DNA of 64,000 nucleotides, from the NCBI GenBank assembly GCA_018817425.1, contig JAHITX010000060.1, positions 1-64,000 of the forward strand, in the 5' to 3' direction. The notes below the pieces were generated by a model, which worked only from the letters and a program-made list of their open reading frames with translations, searched no databases and had not been told where the DNA came from. How positions within the stretch are numbered: the first letter of the stretch is position 1; each line of letters opens with the position of its first letter. Both the position numbers and the translations under genes were made by a program. Source of the stretch: Pseudomonadota bacterium. Its GTDB lineage: Bacteria; Desulfobacterota; Desulfobacteria; Desulfobacterales; RPRI01. Shown here one piece after another: positions 44,650 to 53,834 of this stretch.

Positions 44650-46776
44650 ATGTTGACCCGAATTTTCCCTTTTCTTGTGTGGTTTAAAAAATATAATCTT
44701 GAAGCCTTCAAGATTGATGCAATCTCCGGATTGACAGTGGCTCTTGTGCTTATTCCCCAGTCAATGGCTTATGCACAGTTAGCCGGGTTACCCCCATATT
44801 ACGGTTTATATGCTTCATTCATTCCTCCCATGATTGCGGCACTTTTTGGTTCCAGCCGACAACTTGCAACAGGTCCTGTGGCTGTTGTATCTCTTATGAC
44901 ATCAGCATCACTGGAACCGCTGGCTACTTTAGGAAGTGAAGGCTTTATTGCATATGCAATCCTTCTGGCTCTTATGGTAGGTATTTTTCAGTTTTCGCTT
45001 GGGGTGTTTAGGCTAGGACTTGTTGTTAATTTCTTATCTCATCCGGTTGTAAACGGTTTCACAAATGCTGCCGCGATTATTATTGCTTCTTCCCAGCTCT
45101 CAAAAATGTTTGGAGTAAGTGTGGATAATGCGGCACATCATTATGAAACTATAGCAAAAGTTATTAAATTTGCCATGAATTATACGCACTGGCCAACTTT
45201 GATAATGGGAGCATCAGCATTTATTGTTATGATGGTTTTAAAACGTTTTGCGCCCAAAGTTCCCAATGTGCTTGTAGCTGTTGGCATTGCAACGGTGGTA
45301 TCATGGATGATCGGATTTAACTGTGATAAAACAGCCGACATTACGTCTATTCAATCGAAAGAAACGATAGAATTAGTTGCAAATTATAATTTAGCCGTAG
45401 AAAACTCAATAATTCTTGGTGAAGAGCGGACTAAAGCATTGACAGCCCTTGATGAAATTATAGAAAAAGGAGACCCCATAGCAGTTATTGATGCTCAAAG
45501 AGACGTTAGTATAATTGCAGCCAAGATAGATACTTTAAAAAAGGAAATCCGTGTATATAAAGAAGATATAAGAAATCTTTTGTTTGCAGGAGTTAAACAG
45601 CCCGAAGAAATGATGTTTTTTTATCTTAAGGAACAGGTTCCTGAAGGAGTTGAAACAGACGGACGTATCTGGCGTATCAAAGTGAAAAACAATACCCTGG
45701 ATACAACCAAGCTTACAATGATAGGCGGAGGCGCTATTGTCGGAACAATACCGGAAGGGATTCCAAAATTTTCCATACCCGCGATAAATTTTAAAGTTAT
45801 GATGAAACTTTTCCCATTTGCAGCAATTATCTCACTTCTTGGTTTCATGGAAGCTATTTCAATTGCAAAAGCGATGGCGGCAAAAACAGGACAAAGGCTT
45901 GATCCCAATCAGGAACTGATAGGGCAAGGACTTGCAAATATTTTGGGTTCATTTACAAGCGGGTATCCTGTTTCAGGATCATTTTCAAGATCGGCGGTTA
46001 ACCTTTCGTCCGGTGCAGTTACGGGTTTATCCAGTGTTTTCACCAGCCTGACAGTATTAATAACGCTTATGTTTTTTACCCCGCTTCTTTACTATCTTCC
46101 TCAGTCAGTTCTTGCTGCGGTTATAATGATGGCGGTTATAGGCCTTATAAATGTTTCCGGTTTCATTCACAGTATGAAGGCAAAATGGTATGACGGTACA
46201 ATTTCAATTATATCTTTTATCTGTACTTTGGCCTTTGCGCCCCATCTTGATAAGGGCATTATGGTTGGTGTTGTTTTGTCTTTGTGTGTTTTTCTGTATA
46301 ATAGCATGAGACCGAAAGTGGCTTCATTATCGCGACATGATGATGAAGCTTTACGCGATTCAACGGTTTTTGGACTTAAACAATGCCATCATATAGATAT
46401 GGTTCGTTTCGATGGGCCGCTCTTTTTTGCAAACGCAAGTTACCTTGAAGACCAAATTACAGAGCGTCTTATGAATAAAAAGGATCTTAGGCATATTGTG
46501 ATAGTTTGTAACGGTATAAATGATATTGACGCTTCGGGTGAAGAAACTTTATCATTGGTAGTTGACAGGACAAGAAGCGGTGGAGTTGATATTTCATTTT
46601 CCGGTGTAAATGAAACTGTGATGAAAGTGTTTAAAAGAACGCACCTGATAGAAAAGATAGGTGAAGATCACATATATCCTACTATGGAAAAGGCTGTATG
46701 CTCGGTTTATGATGAAACACATACTGATAATAAGGAAGATATGTGTCCACTACAAACTGTTTGCCGTATTGCATGA
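44650..46776 (+). CDS. SulP-family anion permease with STAS domain and large insertion
   Basis: About 708 residues. The membrane part (about 20-220 and 370-550) has the SulP signature PQSMAYAQLAGLPPYYGLYASF and GSFSRSAVN. A C-terminal STAS domain (about 570-690) ends the protein. A segment of about 130 residues (roughly 225-360) between two membrane parts is extra compared with usual SulP proteins; it is charged, predicted helical, and partly coiled coil (AAKIDTLKKEIRVYKEDI). The ATG at 44650 is preferred over a GTG at 44641 because of ribosome-binding-site spacing. It probably carries sulfate or another oxyanion in a sulfate reducer. A signalling gene follows by 21 nt. Confidence 0.9.
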   Translation: MLTRIFPFLVWFKKYNLEAFKIDAISGLTVALVLIPQSMAYAQLAGLPPYYGLYASFIPPMIAALFGSSRQLATGPVAVVSLMTSASLEPLATLGSEGFIAYAILLALMVGIFQFSLGVFRLGLVVNFLSHPVVNGFTNAAAIIIASSQLSKMFGVSVDNAAHHYETIAKVIKFAMNYTHWPTLIMGASAFIVMMVLKRFAPKVPNVLVAVGIATVVSWMIGFNCDKTADITSIQSKETIELVANYNLAVENSIILGEERTKALTALDEIIEKGDPIAVIDAQRDVSIIAAKIDTLKKEIRVYKEDIRNLLFAGVKQPEEMMFFYLKEQVPEGVETDGRIWRIKVKNNTLDTTKLTMIGGGAIVGTIPEGIPKFSIPAINFKVMMKLFPFAAIISLLGFMEAISIAKAMAAKTGQRLDPNQELIGQGLANILGSFTSGYPVSGSFSRSAVNLSSGAVTGLSSVFTSLTVLITLMFFTPLLYYLPQSVLAAVIMMAVIGLINVSGFIHSMKAKWYDGTISIISFICTLAFAPHLDKGIMVGVVLSLCVFLYNSMRPKVASLSRHDDEALRDSTVFGLKQCHHIDMVRFDGPLFFANASYLEDQITERLMNKKDLRHIVIVCNGINDIDASGEETLSLVVDRTRSGGVDISFSGVNETVMKVFKRTHLIEKIGEDHIYPTMEKAVCSVYDETHTDNKEDMCPLQTVCRIA

Positions 46777-46797
46777 TTATAAAAAAAGGAGGTACTT

Positions 46798-48027
46798 ATG
46801 TCTGTAATTACTATTTTTAGCGGCACCTTCTGTGAAGAAGAATCTGTTGTTGAAAAAGTGCTTACATCAACAGGATTTAAGCTGATAACAGATGATGATA
46901 TTGTTAATAAAGCAAACAGGCTTTCAGGTATAGCTGCAAACAAGTTAAAAAAAGCTTTTTTGGCCAAAGAGTCTGTTTTTAATAATTTTACACATGAAAA
47001 AGAACTTTCAAGCGCATGGCTTAAACTTGCCGTTGCCGAAAGCATATCCGAAGATAAGCTTCTTCTATCAGGCTTTGCAGGCCAGCTTGTTCCTAAAGTA
47101 ATCAGTCATGTCTTAAAAGTATGTATTATTGCCGAAATGAAGTTTAGAATATCTAATGCAATCATGGAGCAAAAGATTTCTGAAAAAGAAGCGGTAAGGC
47201 TTATTCATAGACAAGATGAAGACAGGCTTGTATGGATAAACACTCATTTTAATAAAAATGACCCTTGGGATTCTTCATTATACGATTTAGTTGTTCCTAT
47301 GGATAAGATGCTGCTGGAAAAGGCGGTTTCTCTTATAGTTGAAAATGCCGGAAAAGATGTTGTAAAACCTACAGAGCTTTCCCGAAAATCCGTTGAGGAT
47401 TTTCTCCTTGCTTCTCAGGTTGAAGTAAAACTGGCAACGGAGGGACACAATGTTGATGCTGTTGCAAAAGACGGTGAGGTAACCATAATAGTAAATAAGC
47501 ATGTTTTTCTCCAGAGTAAACTTGAGGAAGAGCTAAAAAGTATAGCCGACAAAGTACAAGGCGTAAAGTCTGTTGAGACTAAGTTTGGAGAAGGTTACTA
47601 CCAGACGGATATTTACCGTAAGTATGATTTTAAAATGCCGTCTAAGGTTTTGCTTGTAGATGATGAACGCGAATTTGTGCAAACTTTGTCGGAACGCCTT
47701 ATCCTGCGAGATATGGGGTCTGTTGTGGCATATGATGGCGAATCCGCTCTAAGTATGGTTACGGAAGACGAACCTGATGTCATGATTTTAGATCTTAAAA
47801 TGCCGGGGATAGACGGCATCGAAGTATTAAAACGTGTTAAAAAGGACAGTCCTGATATTGAGGTCATAATTCTAACTGGTCATGGAACCGATGCTGACGA
47901 GGAAGTGTGTATGAAGCTTGGTGCATTTGCATACCTGCAGAAGCCAGTGGATATCGAGATATTAAGTGATACCTTGAAAAAAGCAAATGATAAGATCAGG
48001 CGCGGGAAAGCTTCTGAAGCAAAATAG
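46798..48027 (+). CDS. Cytidylate-kinase-like / BON / receiver fusion protein
   Basis: A 409-residue three-part protein. Residues 1 to about 190 resemble the cytidylate kinase-like family (ITDDDIVNKA, DEDRLVWINTHF, YDLVVPMDKM), but no intact GxxGxGK[ST] loop is seen; the matching place reads FSGTFCEEES. Residues about 200-265 look like a BON domain. Residues about 283-400 are a receiver with DDERE, phosphoacceptor Asp332 and the lysine in LQKPVD. GGAGG precedes the ATG. It is cotranscribed with the SulP gene and probably links transport or anion status to phosphorelay. The kinase-like part may be a sensor, not an enzyme. Confidence 0.82.
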   Translation: MSVITIFSGTFCEEESVVEKVLTSTGFKLITDDDIVNKANRLSGIAANKLKKAFLAKESVFNNFTHEKELSSAWLKLAVAESISEDKLLLSGFAGQLVPKVISHVLKVCIIAEMKFRISNAIMEQKISEKEAVRLIHRQDEDRLVWINTHFNKNDPWDSSLYDLVVPMDKMLLEKAVSLIVENAGKDVVKPTELSRKSVEDFLLASQVEVKLATEGHNVDAVAKDGEVTIIVNKHVFLQSKLEEELKSIADKVQGVKSVETKFGEGYYQTDIYRKYDFKMPSKVLLVDDEREFVQTLSERLILRDMGSVVAYDGESALSMVTEDEPDVMILDLKMPGIDGIEVLKRVKKDSPDIEVIILTGHGTDADEEVCMKLGAFAYLQKPVDIEILSDTLKKANDKIRRGKASEAK

Positions 48028-48079
48028 CGAGCGTAGCCTCGTTGCTTTTGGCAAAATTAGTGAGATAACCTAAACTTTT

Positions 48080-48111
48080 AAAACTTTCCGCTGTTTTCAG
48101 CGGAAAGTTTT
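48080..48111 (+). terminator. Intrinsic terminator after the SulP-receiver operon
   Basis: A perfect 14-bp stem (AAAACTTTCCGCTG with CAGCGGAAAGTTTT) with a TTTT loop ends in a T run. It lies 52 nt after the stop of the fusion protein gene, so the following kinase probably has its own promoter or is reached by readthrough. Confidence 0.85.
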
Positions 48112-48179
48112 AATGAAATAATTGATTTATGCTATTATATACAAAAAATACTGTTCAATAAATCAGATTTGGACATCTT

Positions 48180-49937
48180 ATGTCTATTCTTGAAAATTTA
48201 AAACCGAAATTCTGGAATTACAGTGATGTGGCCGCAGGCCCGCATAAGCATCTTTTCAACTTCAGGCGTATGTGGAAGATTGCGGTTTTGGTAATATCCA
48301 TGGTAGCGATAATACCACTGGTTTCGATTACACTCATAGATTATAAAGTAACCCAGAATGCGGTAGAAACTGATTCTTTATTGCGTACAGCCCGTCTTGT
48401 TTCAAATACCTGGCGCACTGTTTCGTTTTTTCTTGTAGAGCGAAGAGCCGCCCTTGATTTTGTTGTACGGGATAATAGATTTGATTCATTGTGTGATGCA
48501 AAAAGGCTTTCCGAAATCCTGAATAATCTGAAAAAGGGATTTGGAGGTTTCATTGATATTGGTGTAATTGATTCAAACGGGATGCAAAGGGCCTATGCCG
48601 GACCCTATAAACTGCATGGTATAAATTACCGTGACCAGAGCTGGTTTAAGGATGTAACCAGCAAGGGAGTAAATATAAGCGATGTTTTCATGGGGTTCAG
48701 GCGTACCCCGCATATAGTTATTGCGGTCAGACACAACCTTTCAAAAGAATCTTTTTTTATTCTTCGTGCAACAATAGATACCGACAAATTTAATGATCTT
48801 CTATCCCAGCTTGAGGTAAGCGGTCTGGGGGATTCTTTTCTTATAAATAAAGAAGGAGTTCTCCAGACACCTTCAAGAGATTACGGCAAGGTTTTGGATA
48901 AGATGCCTTTGCCAGTTCCTGAATTTTCCGAACACACCCGTGTTTATGAACAAACATACCAGGACAAAGCGCTTGTAATAGGATATGATTACATTCATGA
49001 CACGCCTTTTATTTTGATGATTGTTAAGCAAAAGGCCGAACTGATGAAGCCGTGGCAAAAAACCCGACTACAACTCATCGGGTTTCTTATTGCAAGCATA
49101 AGTGTTATAGTAGTTGTAATTTTAAGTGTTTCCACATACCTTGTAAACAGAATACTCCTTGCCGACCAGAAGCGCATTCTGACCCTGCACGAGGTTGAAT
49201 ATTCAAATAAAATGGCCTCAATCGGCAGGCTTGCCGCCGGAGTGGCGCATGAAATTAATAACCCTCTTGCGGTTATAAATGAAAAAGTCGGGCTTATTAA
49301 AGACATGCTCACATTCAAAGGCGATATTAAAGAAAATAAAAGATTAATTGAGCTTTCCAACTCGGCCCTTTATTCTGTGGACAGATGCGGGACAATTACA
49401 AAACGCCTGTTAAATTTTGCACGTCACCTTGATGTTAAAATCCAGCAGGTAGATATTGGTGAAGTGATAAAAGATGTTTTGGGGTTTTTAAGTAAAGAAG
49501 CGGAATACAGGAGTATTAAAGTCTCAGTAAGCGTTTTGAGTAATATCCCACAATTTGAAAGTGACAGAGGAAAACTTCAGCAAATATTTCTAAATATTGT
49601 AAACAATGCATTTGCAGCCGTAAAAGACGGCGGTAAAATTGATATTACCGCAAAGCGCGAAGGGACTGATTTGATTTCAGTAACTTTTACAGATAATGGT
49701 CAGGGTATTCCTAAATCGGATCTGAAAAAAGTGTTTGAACCGTTTTTTTCGACCAAAACCAAACAGGGAGGAACGGGGCTCGGCCTTTCCATAACTTACG
49801 GGCTTGTGCAGGAATTGGGCGGAAGTATAGGTGTTCAGAGTGAAGTGGGGAAAGGAACAAGTTTTGTTGTAACCCTTCCGCTTAAGATGGAAAAGAAGGA
49901 GGGAAAAGACAGTGAAAATCTTGCTAGTAGACGATGA
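48180..49937 (+). CDS. Cache-domain sensor histidine kinase
   Basis: A 585-residue membrane kinase. Two helices (about 32-54 and 297-322) bracket a periplasmic Cache sensor with the segment GGFIDIGVIDSNGMQRAYAGPY at about 122-143 and GVNISDVFMGFRRTPHIVIAVRH. HisKA carries His357 (AAGVAHEINNPLAV). HATPase boxes DNGQGIP, FEPFFSTK and GGTGLGLSITYG follow. Two paralogues lie at 57384-59075 and 59978-61639. The gene overlaps the next (receiver) by 26 nt, showing a matched kinase-regulator pair. The ligand is unknown; sulfur anions are a plausible guess from the neighbours. Confidence 0.92.
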   Translation: MSILENLKPKFWNYSDVAAGPHKHLFNFRRMWKIAVLVISMVAIIPLVSITLIDYKVTQNAVETDSLLRTARLVSNTWRTVSFFLVERRAALDFVVRDNRFDSLCDAKRLSEILNNLKKGFGGFIDIGVIDSNGMQRAYAGPYKLHGINYRDQSWFKDVTSKGVNISDVFMGFRRTPHIVIAVRHNLSKESFFILRATIDTDKFNDLLSQLEVSGLGDSFLINKEGVLQTPSRDYGKVLDKMPLPVPEFSEHTRVYEQTYQDKALVIGYDYIHDTPFILMIVKQKAELMKPWQKTRLQLIGFLIASISVIVVVILSVSTYLVNRILLADQKRILTLHEVEYSNKMASIGRLAAGVAHEINNPLAVINEKVGLIKDMLTFKGDIKENKRLIELSNSALYSVDRCGTITKRLLNFARHLDVKIQQVDIGEVIKDVLGFLSKEAEYRSIKVSVSVLSNIPQFESDRGKLQQIFLNIVNNAFAAVKDGGKIDITAKREGTDLISVTFTDNGQGIPKSDLKKVFEPFFSTKTKQGGTGLGLSITYGLVQELGGSIGVQSEVGKGTSFVVTLPLKMEKKEGKDSENLASRR

Positions 49938-50277
49938 GAAAGAGCTGGTGTCGACTCTTGCGGAACGTCTTTCTTTAAGGGATATTGAGGCGGATTGGGT
50001 TACCAGTGGAGATGCCGCTATAAAAAAATGTGAAACCAAAACTTATGATATAGCTGTTCTCGATATCAAGATGCCTAAAATTGGTGGAATTGAACTTAAG
50101 AAAAAACTGGATTCAAAGAATCCCGGTTTGAAATATATCTTTGTAACGGGCCACGGGTCTGAAGATGATTATATGACAGCATGTGGCGAAACAGGGGCCG
50201 AATATTATCTTGTAAAACCAGTTAATATTGATGATCTTATAGTAAAAATGAACGATGTTATGCTAAAAAAGGCGTAG
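49912..50277 (+). CDS. Single-domain response regulator
   Basis: A 121-residue receiver with no output domain. Acidic pocket D7-D8, phosphoacceptor Asp51 (AVLDIKMPK) and lysine in YLVKPVN are all present. It starts at a GTG with a GGAGGG ribosome-binding site inside the end of the kinase gene. Its output must be by protein contact or by passing phosphate on, for which the adjacent histidine protein is a candidate. Confidence 0.92.
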   Translation: MKILLVDDEKELVSTLAERLSLRDIEADWVTSGDAAIKKCETKTYDIAVLDIKMPKIGGIELKKKLDSKNPGLKYIFVTGHGSEDDYMTACGETGAEYYLVKPVNIDDLIVKMNDVMLKKA

Positions 50278-50285
50278 GTGTAATA

Positions 50286-50936
50286 TTGGCATCAAAAATG
50301 GGTATAAATGGTGAAAATGCCCTTAAATTTTTTGGGAATATGACAGCATCGATTTCTCATGAAGTAAAAAACGTGCTTGCGATTATCAATGAAAATGCCG
50401 GTCTTCTAGGGGATCTTTGTATAATGGCTGAAAAAGGGCTTCCTATTGATCCGGGCCGCTTTAGTGCCGTTGCGGAAAAAGTAATAAAACAGGTTCAGCG
50501 GGGTGATGTGATTATAAGAAGGCTTAACAATTTTGCCCATAGTGTTGATGAACCGGATTGTGATTTTGATGTAAATGATATACTTGTTTTGGTCTTGGAT
50601 CTTTCCGAGAGAATAGCTTTGATGAGCGGGATTAAACTTGAAACCAATAGAACAGCAGATCCTGTTATTATAAATGCCAATCCCTTTTTATTTGAAACTC
50701 TTATATGGTTTTTTCTTGATTATGCCATGAATGTCATTGTTGGAAAAGAAAAAACCATTTGTATTACAGCTGAAAAAAATTCCGATAATGTTGTTATAAC
50801 TTTTTCCAAATTAAAAGGACTTCCCGGAATTCAAGCAGATGAATTTCCAGGAGAGCGTGAAAAATCCCTTCTTACCGCCCTGAATGCAATAACGGTAATT
50901 GATGCCGATTCAGAAAAGATAATTATAAAATTATAA
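50286..50936 (+). CDS. Histidine-phosphoacceptor (DHp-like) protein without a functional ATPase domain
   Basis: A 216-residue protein from a TTG start 9 nt after the receiver gene. Residues 15 to about 85 form a HisKA-like helical pair with a kept histidine H25 in SISHEVKNVLAIINENAG. The C-terminal half has the size of a HATPase domain, but the usual asparagine box and glycine-rich boxes cannot be found (LIWFFLDYAMNVIVGKE takes the place of the N box). It is unlikely to bind ATP and may work as a phosphotransfer protein between the adjacent kinase, receiver and others. It could also be a decaying kinase. Confidence 0.75.
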   Translation: MASKMGINGENALKFFGNMTASISHEVKNVLAIINENAGLLGDLCIMAEKGLPIDPGRFSAVAEKVIKQVQRGDVIIRRLNNFAHSVDEPDCDFDVNDILVLVLDLSERIALMSGIKLETNRTADPVIINANPFLFETLIWFFLDYAMNVIVGKEKTICITAEKNSDNVVITFSKLKGLPGIQADEFPGEREKSLLTALNAITVIDADSEKIIIKL

Positions 50937-51020
50937 CCCTTTGTTTCAACCCCATGTCAGTCGTTTTCCAAATCATATTTTTTAGTCTAAATACAGATTT
51001 CTTGTAAAATCATAAAAACT

Positions 51021-51051
51021 ACAGGCCTCCCGGTTAAAAAAGGAGGCCTGT
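51021..51051 (-). terminator. Intrinsic terminator for the TauE operon
   Basis: ACAGGCCTCC at 51021-51030 pairs perfectly with GGAGGCCTGT at 51042-51051. Read on the minus strand the stem is followed by AGTTTTTATG. It lies 46 nt beyond the stop of the small membrane protein gene and between two convergent operons. Confidence 0.8.
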
Positions 51052-51097
51052 ATGGATATTGAACAATTTAAGATATTAATTGGATATAACGGGTTAG

Positions 51098-51784
51098 TTA
51101 GTGTCCAAGCCTTAAGCCCCAACCTTCAAACATGAACATGATACCAAAGCCATACCACATTGTGTAAATAACATAAAATACGAGGGAGAAAACAACCATA
51201 CCAGCTTTTTCTGAAATATTTTGCGGAACTATTTTATAGTAATTATAAGAGCATTCAACTCCCTTTTTTGTTATGGAAGAAACAAGTTTCATTTCCTTGA
51301 ATTTTTTCTGTTTGCCAAGCTCTTCCTGCATCAGCTTTAAAGCTGAATGCCAGTTAAACATTATCTTTCTTTCATTATAGCCATATTTTTCAGAAAGGGC
51401 CTGTCCATTGTTGTTAAACATATTATCAGCATCTTCAAGGCAGTTTCCCAAAATCTTATTAAAATTACCATTGATGCTTAATTGAGTTCCTGACACATTT
51501 GCTTCAGCGCCTCCTTTTATAAAAAGAAGGGCTGCTTCCTCTGCCTGCTTAGGTTCTTTCATTTCCAAAATCACGGAAATCGAATCATTATTGTATGTTT
51601 CGATTTCACTTTTAAGTTTGGGTATGTAGTAGGCTGAGCCTTTTGATATGGTATTATATAGTGAATCAAGGTAATTTAAAGCATTTTTACCTTCGAATAT
51701 GGGGCAAAACATAATTGTCAGAACAACAAAAAATGCGACCAGCAACCCAACCCCGCCAAAAAATTCCTTTTTATCTGCTATCAT
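51098..51784 (-). CDS. Membrane protein partner of TauE-like exporter
   Basis: A 228-residue protein with a membrane helix near each end (about 10-28 and 193-220) and a soluble, probably periplasmic, helical domain of about 160 residues between them. No family is recognised. It starts one base after the TauE gene stop, so the two are cotranscribed and likely work together, perhaps with this protein as a periplasmic accessory of the exporter. Confidence 0.75.
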   Translation of the reverse strand: MIADKKEFFGGVGLLVAFFVVLTIMFCPIFEGKNALNYLDSLYNTISKGSAYYIPKLKSEIETYNNDSISVILEMKEPKQAEEAALLFIKGGAEANVSGTQLSINGNFNKILGNCLEDADNMFNNNGQALSEKYGYNERKIMFNWHSALKLMQEELGKQKKFKEMKLVSSITKKGVECSYNYYKIVPQNISEKAGMVVFSLVFYVIYTMWYGFGIMFMFEGWGLRLGH

Positions 51785-51785
51785 T

Positions 51786-53072
51786 TTATAAAGCCTCCTC
51801 TCCTTTGAGCTTTTTAATATTTTTAAAGAAGGTGCTTATAACCCATACAGCAAAAAAGCCGATTACAATAAAAAATAAAACGTTTCCTATCATATCGAGT
51901 ATTTTGCAGGTTTCTTTTGACAGGGTAATAAGCTTTATATCCGCAAGTTTACCGGGAAGAGCAAAAAAACGGTTGCTGAAGCCAGCCAGCACAGCCATTG
52001 CATAAAAACCTCTTATTGTTATACCTTTTACAACTTTGGTTGCCATGGCTCCAACCTGTATTCCTAAAAGAGAGCCGAGCAGCATACCCATTGCAAGAGT
52101 GTAGAAAATAAACCCGTAAATTGCATACTGGCTAATTGCGGCATATCCTGCTGTAAAAATAATCTGGAAGACATCAGTTCCAACTGTTGTAAGAGAAGAT
52201 ACCCCAAGAACATATACGAAGACCGGAAAAGTTAAAAAACCACCACCAACACCCATGATAGCTGCACAAAAACCTACAAGAGCTCCGCTTAATACAAGAA
52301 AAAGAGCCGATATTTTGCGTCCTCCGGGTACAAGACCTTCATCGAAAGTAATCATCGGAGGAATATTATATGACTGAATTTTCTTTGGAAGATTGCCAAG
52401 ATCCATTCCTTCGGAATCTCCTCCATGGGCATCGCCTCCGGCATTTGGCGATTTTCTTGCCTGAAGAAAATCATAAAGAGAATATATTCCAAGAATACCG
52501 AGCATAACAACATATATTATTGTGATAAAAGCGTCACTCAATATGGGATTTATATCATAGATAACACGGTTTATCACACCTCCTGTTGTTGCCCCGGCAA
52601 CAGCGCCTATTATAAATATCAGACCCAGAGCTACTGAAATATTGCCAAGTTTTCTGTGAATAACCGATCCCATAATTGCTTTGGCAAAGATATGAAAAAG
52701 ATCGGTTCCTACAGCAAGAATACCTTTTATTCCGGCACTCATAAGCGCGGGCGCAATTATAAAGCCTCCGCCTGCTCCGATACATCCTGTAATCAGGCCG
52801 GCGCATATGCCTATAAGTATTGATGCAACAAAGATAGTTGGTGTAAAAAAAGCCGGGCTATAGGCGGTTTTCCCTCCCAGAAATTCCGGAAGAGCTTCTC
52901 CCAACGGTTCTGCAAATGCAAAACCACCAAGAATAATTGGTATAATTAACAAACCCAGTATCACAAGCCTTTTTTTATCTCTTAAAATTACATTTGAGAT
53001 ATCAAGCTCCCATTTTGCGTGGGCTCGTGCGCCCATCATCATAAATTCCCCCCACTGCTTGAAAAAATTCAT
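51786..53072 (-). CDS. TauE/SafE-family sulfite/sulfonate exporter
   Basis: A 428-residue membrane protein with the two-fold TauE/SafE pattern. CAGLITGCIGAGGGFIIAPAL (about 103) and GALVGFCAAIMGVGGGFLTFPV (about 265) are the two glycine-rich repeats, each followed by a VGTDLF or VGTDVF segment. A hydrophilic loop of about 40 residues (QARKSPNAGGDAHGGDSEG) parts the halves. The family exports sulfite, sulfoacetate and related anions. A GGAG ribosome-binding site precedes the ATG. A second family member lies at 62537. Confidence 0.92.
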   Translation of the reverse strand: MNFFKQWGEFMMMGARAHAKWELDISNVILRDKKRLVILGLLIIPIILGGFAFAEPLGEALPEFLGGKTAYSPAFFTPTIFVASILIGICAGLITGCIGAGGGFIIAPALMSAGIKGILAVGTDLFHIFAKAIMGSVIHRKLGNISVALGLIFIIGAVAGATTGGVINRVIYDINPILSDAFITIIYVVMLGILGIYSLYDFLQARKSPNAGGDAHGGDSEGMDLGNLPKKIQSYNIPPMITFDEGLVPGGRKISALFLVLSGALVGFCAAIMGVGGGFLTFPVFVYVLGVSSLTTVGTDVFQIIFTAGYAAISQYAIYGFIFYTLAMGMLLGSLLGIQVGAMATKVVKGITIRGFYAMAVLAGFSNRFFALPGKLADIKLITLSKETCKILDMIGNVLFFIVIGFFAVWVISTFFKNIKKLKGEEAL

Positions 53073-53834
53073 ATTCTTTATGCTCCTTTTTACTTTTTAT
53101 TGAAAAAACCCACTAAAATTATATAACTTTGCGTAGAAGTTGCTTCTATAAAGAATTATTAAATCTAAATATCTAATTAAGCTTAAGCGGCCCGTATTTT
53201 CTAAAAAGAATTGTACTTAACAATTAAAAATGAATAGCAAAATACATACCATAAAACTTATATGTTTATATGTTAATAAAGCCATTATGCGATTAATTAC
53301 AGTACTATACAATAAAGAAAGCAAAAACGATGGAAATATATAATAAACAGTCAGTCAAACCAAGGCTATGGTTTATATATTTAAATATATAGATAAATAT
53401 ACATATAAATCATGAATAAAATAACAATAAAATTATGTTTCATATATCCGAAATGTAATCGGCAGTGCATTTGTGGATCAGTTAAGATAAAAAACATGTC
53501 AGGATTTTTTACAATCTGTAAAGGATAATATTTCATATTCTATAGCAAGAGCTCTGTTTTGCAAGATAAAGTAACAGATAAAGTATGCACTCGTGAATAA
53601 TATAAAATAATGTTGTTTTCTTAGCTGCTTGTTTTATATTTATAGAAAAAACATTGCTGTTTAACTCTATTCACGGCTAAAAATCTTTAGAATCAGTTAA
53701 ATATATTGAATACTCTATAAGCCCAGGCATGCATTTGGCATATCAAAACTTACGCAAATATTTTCGAATTGAAACATTAAGCTCCATGATGTAGAGTCAA
53801 AAAACTACCATTTTAACTTTATTATTAAAGTATT
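53073..53834. other. Long AT-rich intergenic region
   Basis: A 762-bp gap between the divergent TauE operon and the PEP-synthase-like gene. No ORF with protein-like composition, no sigma-54 site and no strong hairpin was found. It is very AT-rich with many short ATATAAT-like stretches, so promoters for both directions are expected but cannot be placed with confidence. Confidence 0.5.

Noticed and set aside
46707-47045. 112-codon minus-strand ORF across the SulP/fusion gene junction
   Set aside because: Antisense to two well-supported genes and without any motif.
53073-53834. Hidden RNA gene in the long gap
   Set aside because: No strong hairpins or GC-rich islands are visible; nothing beyond AT-rich sequence can be supported.
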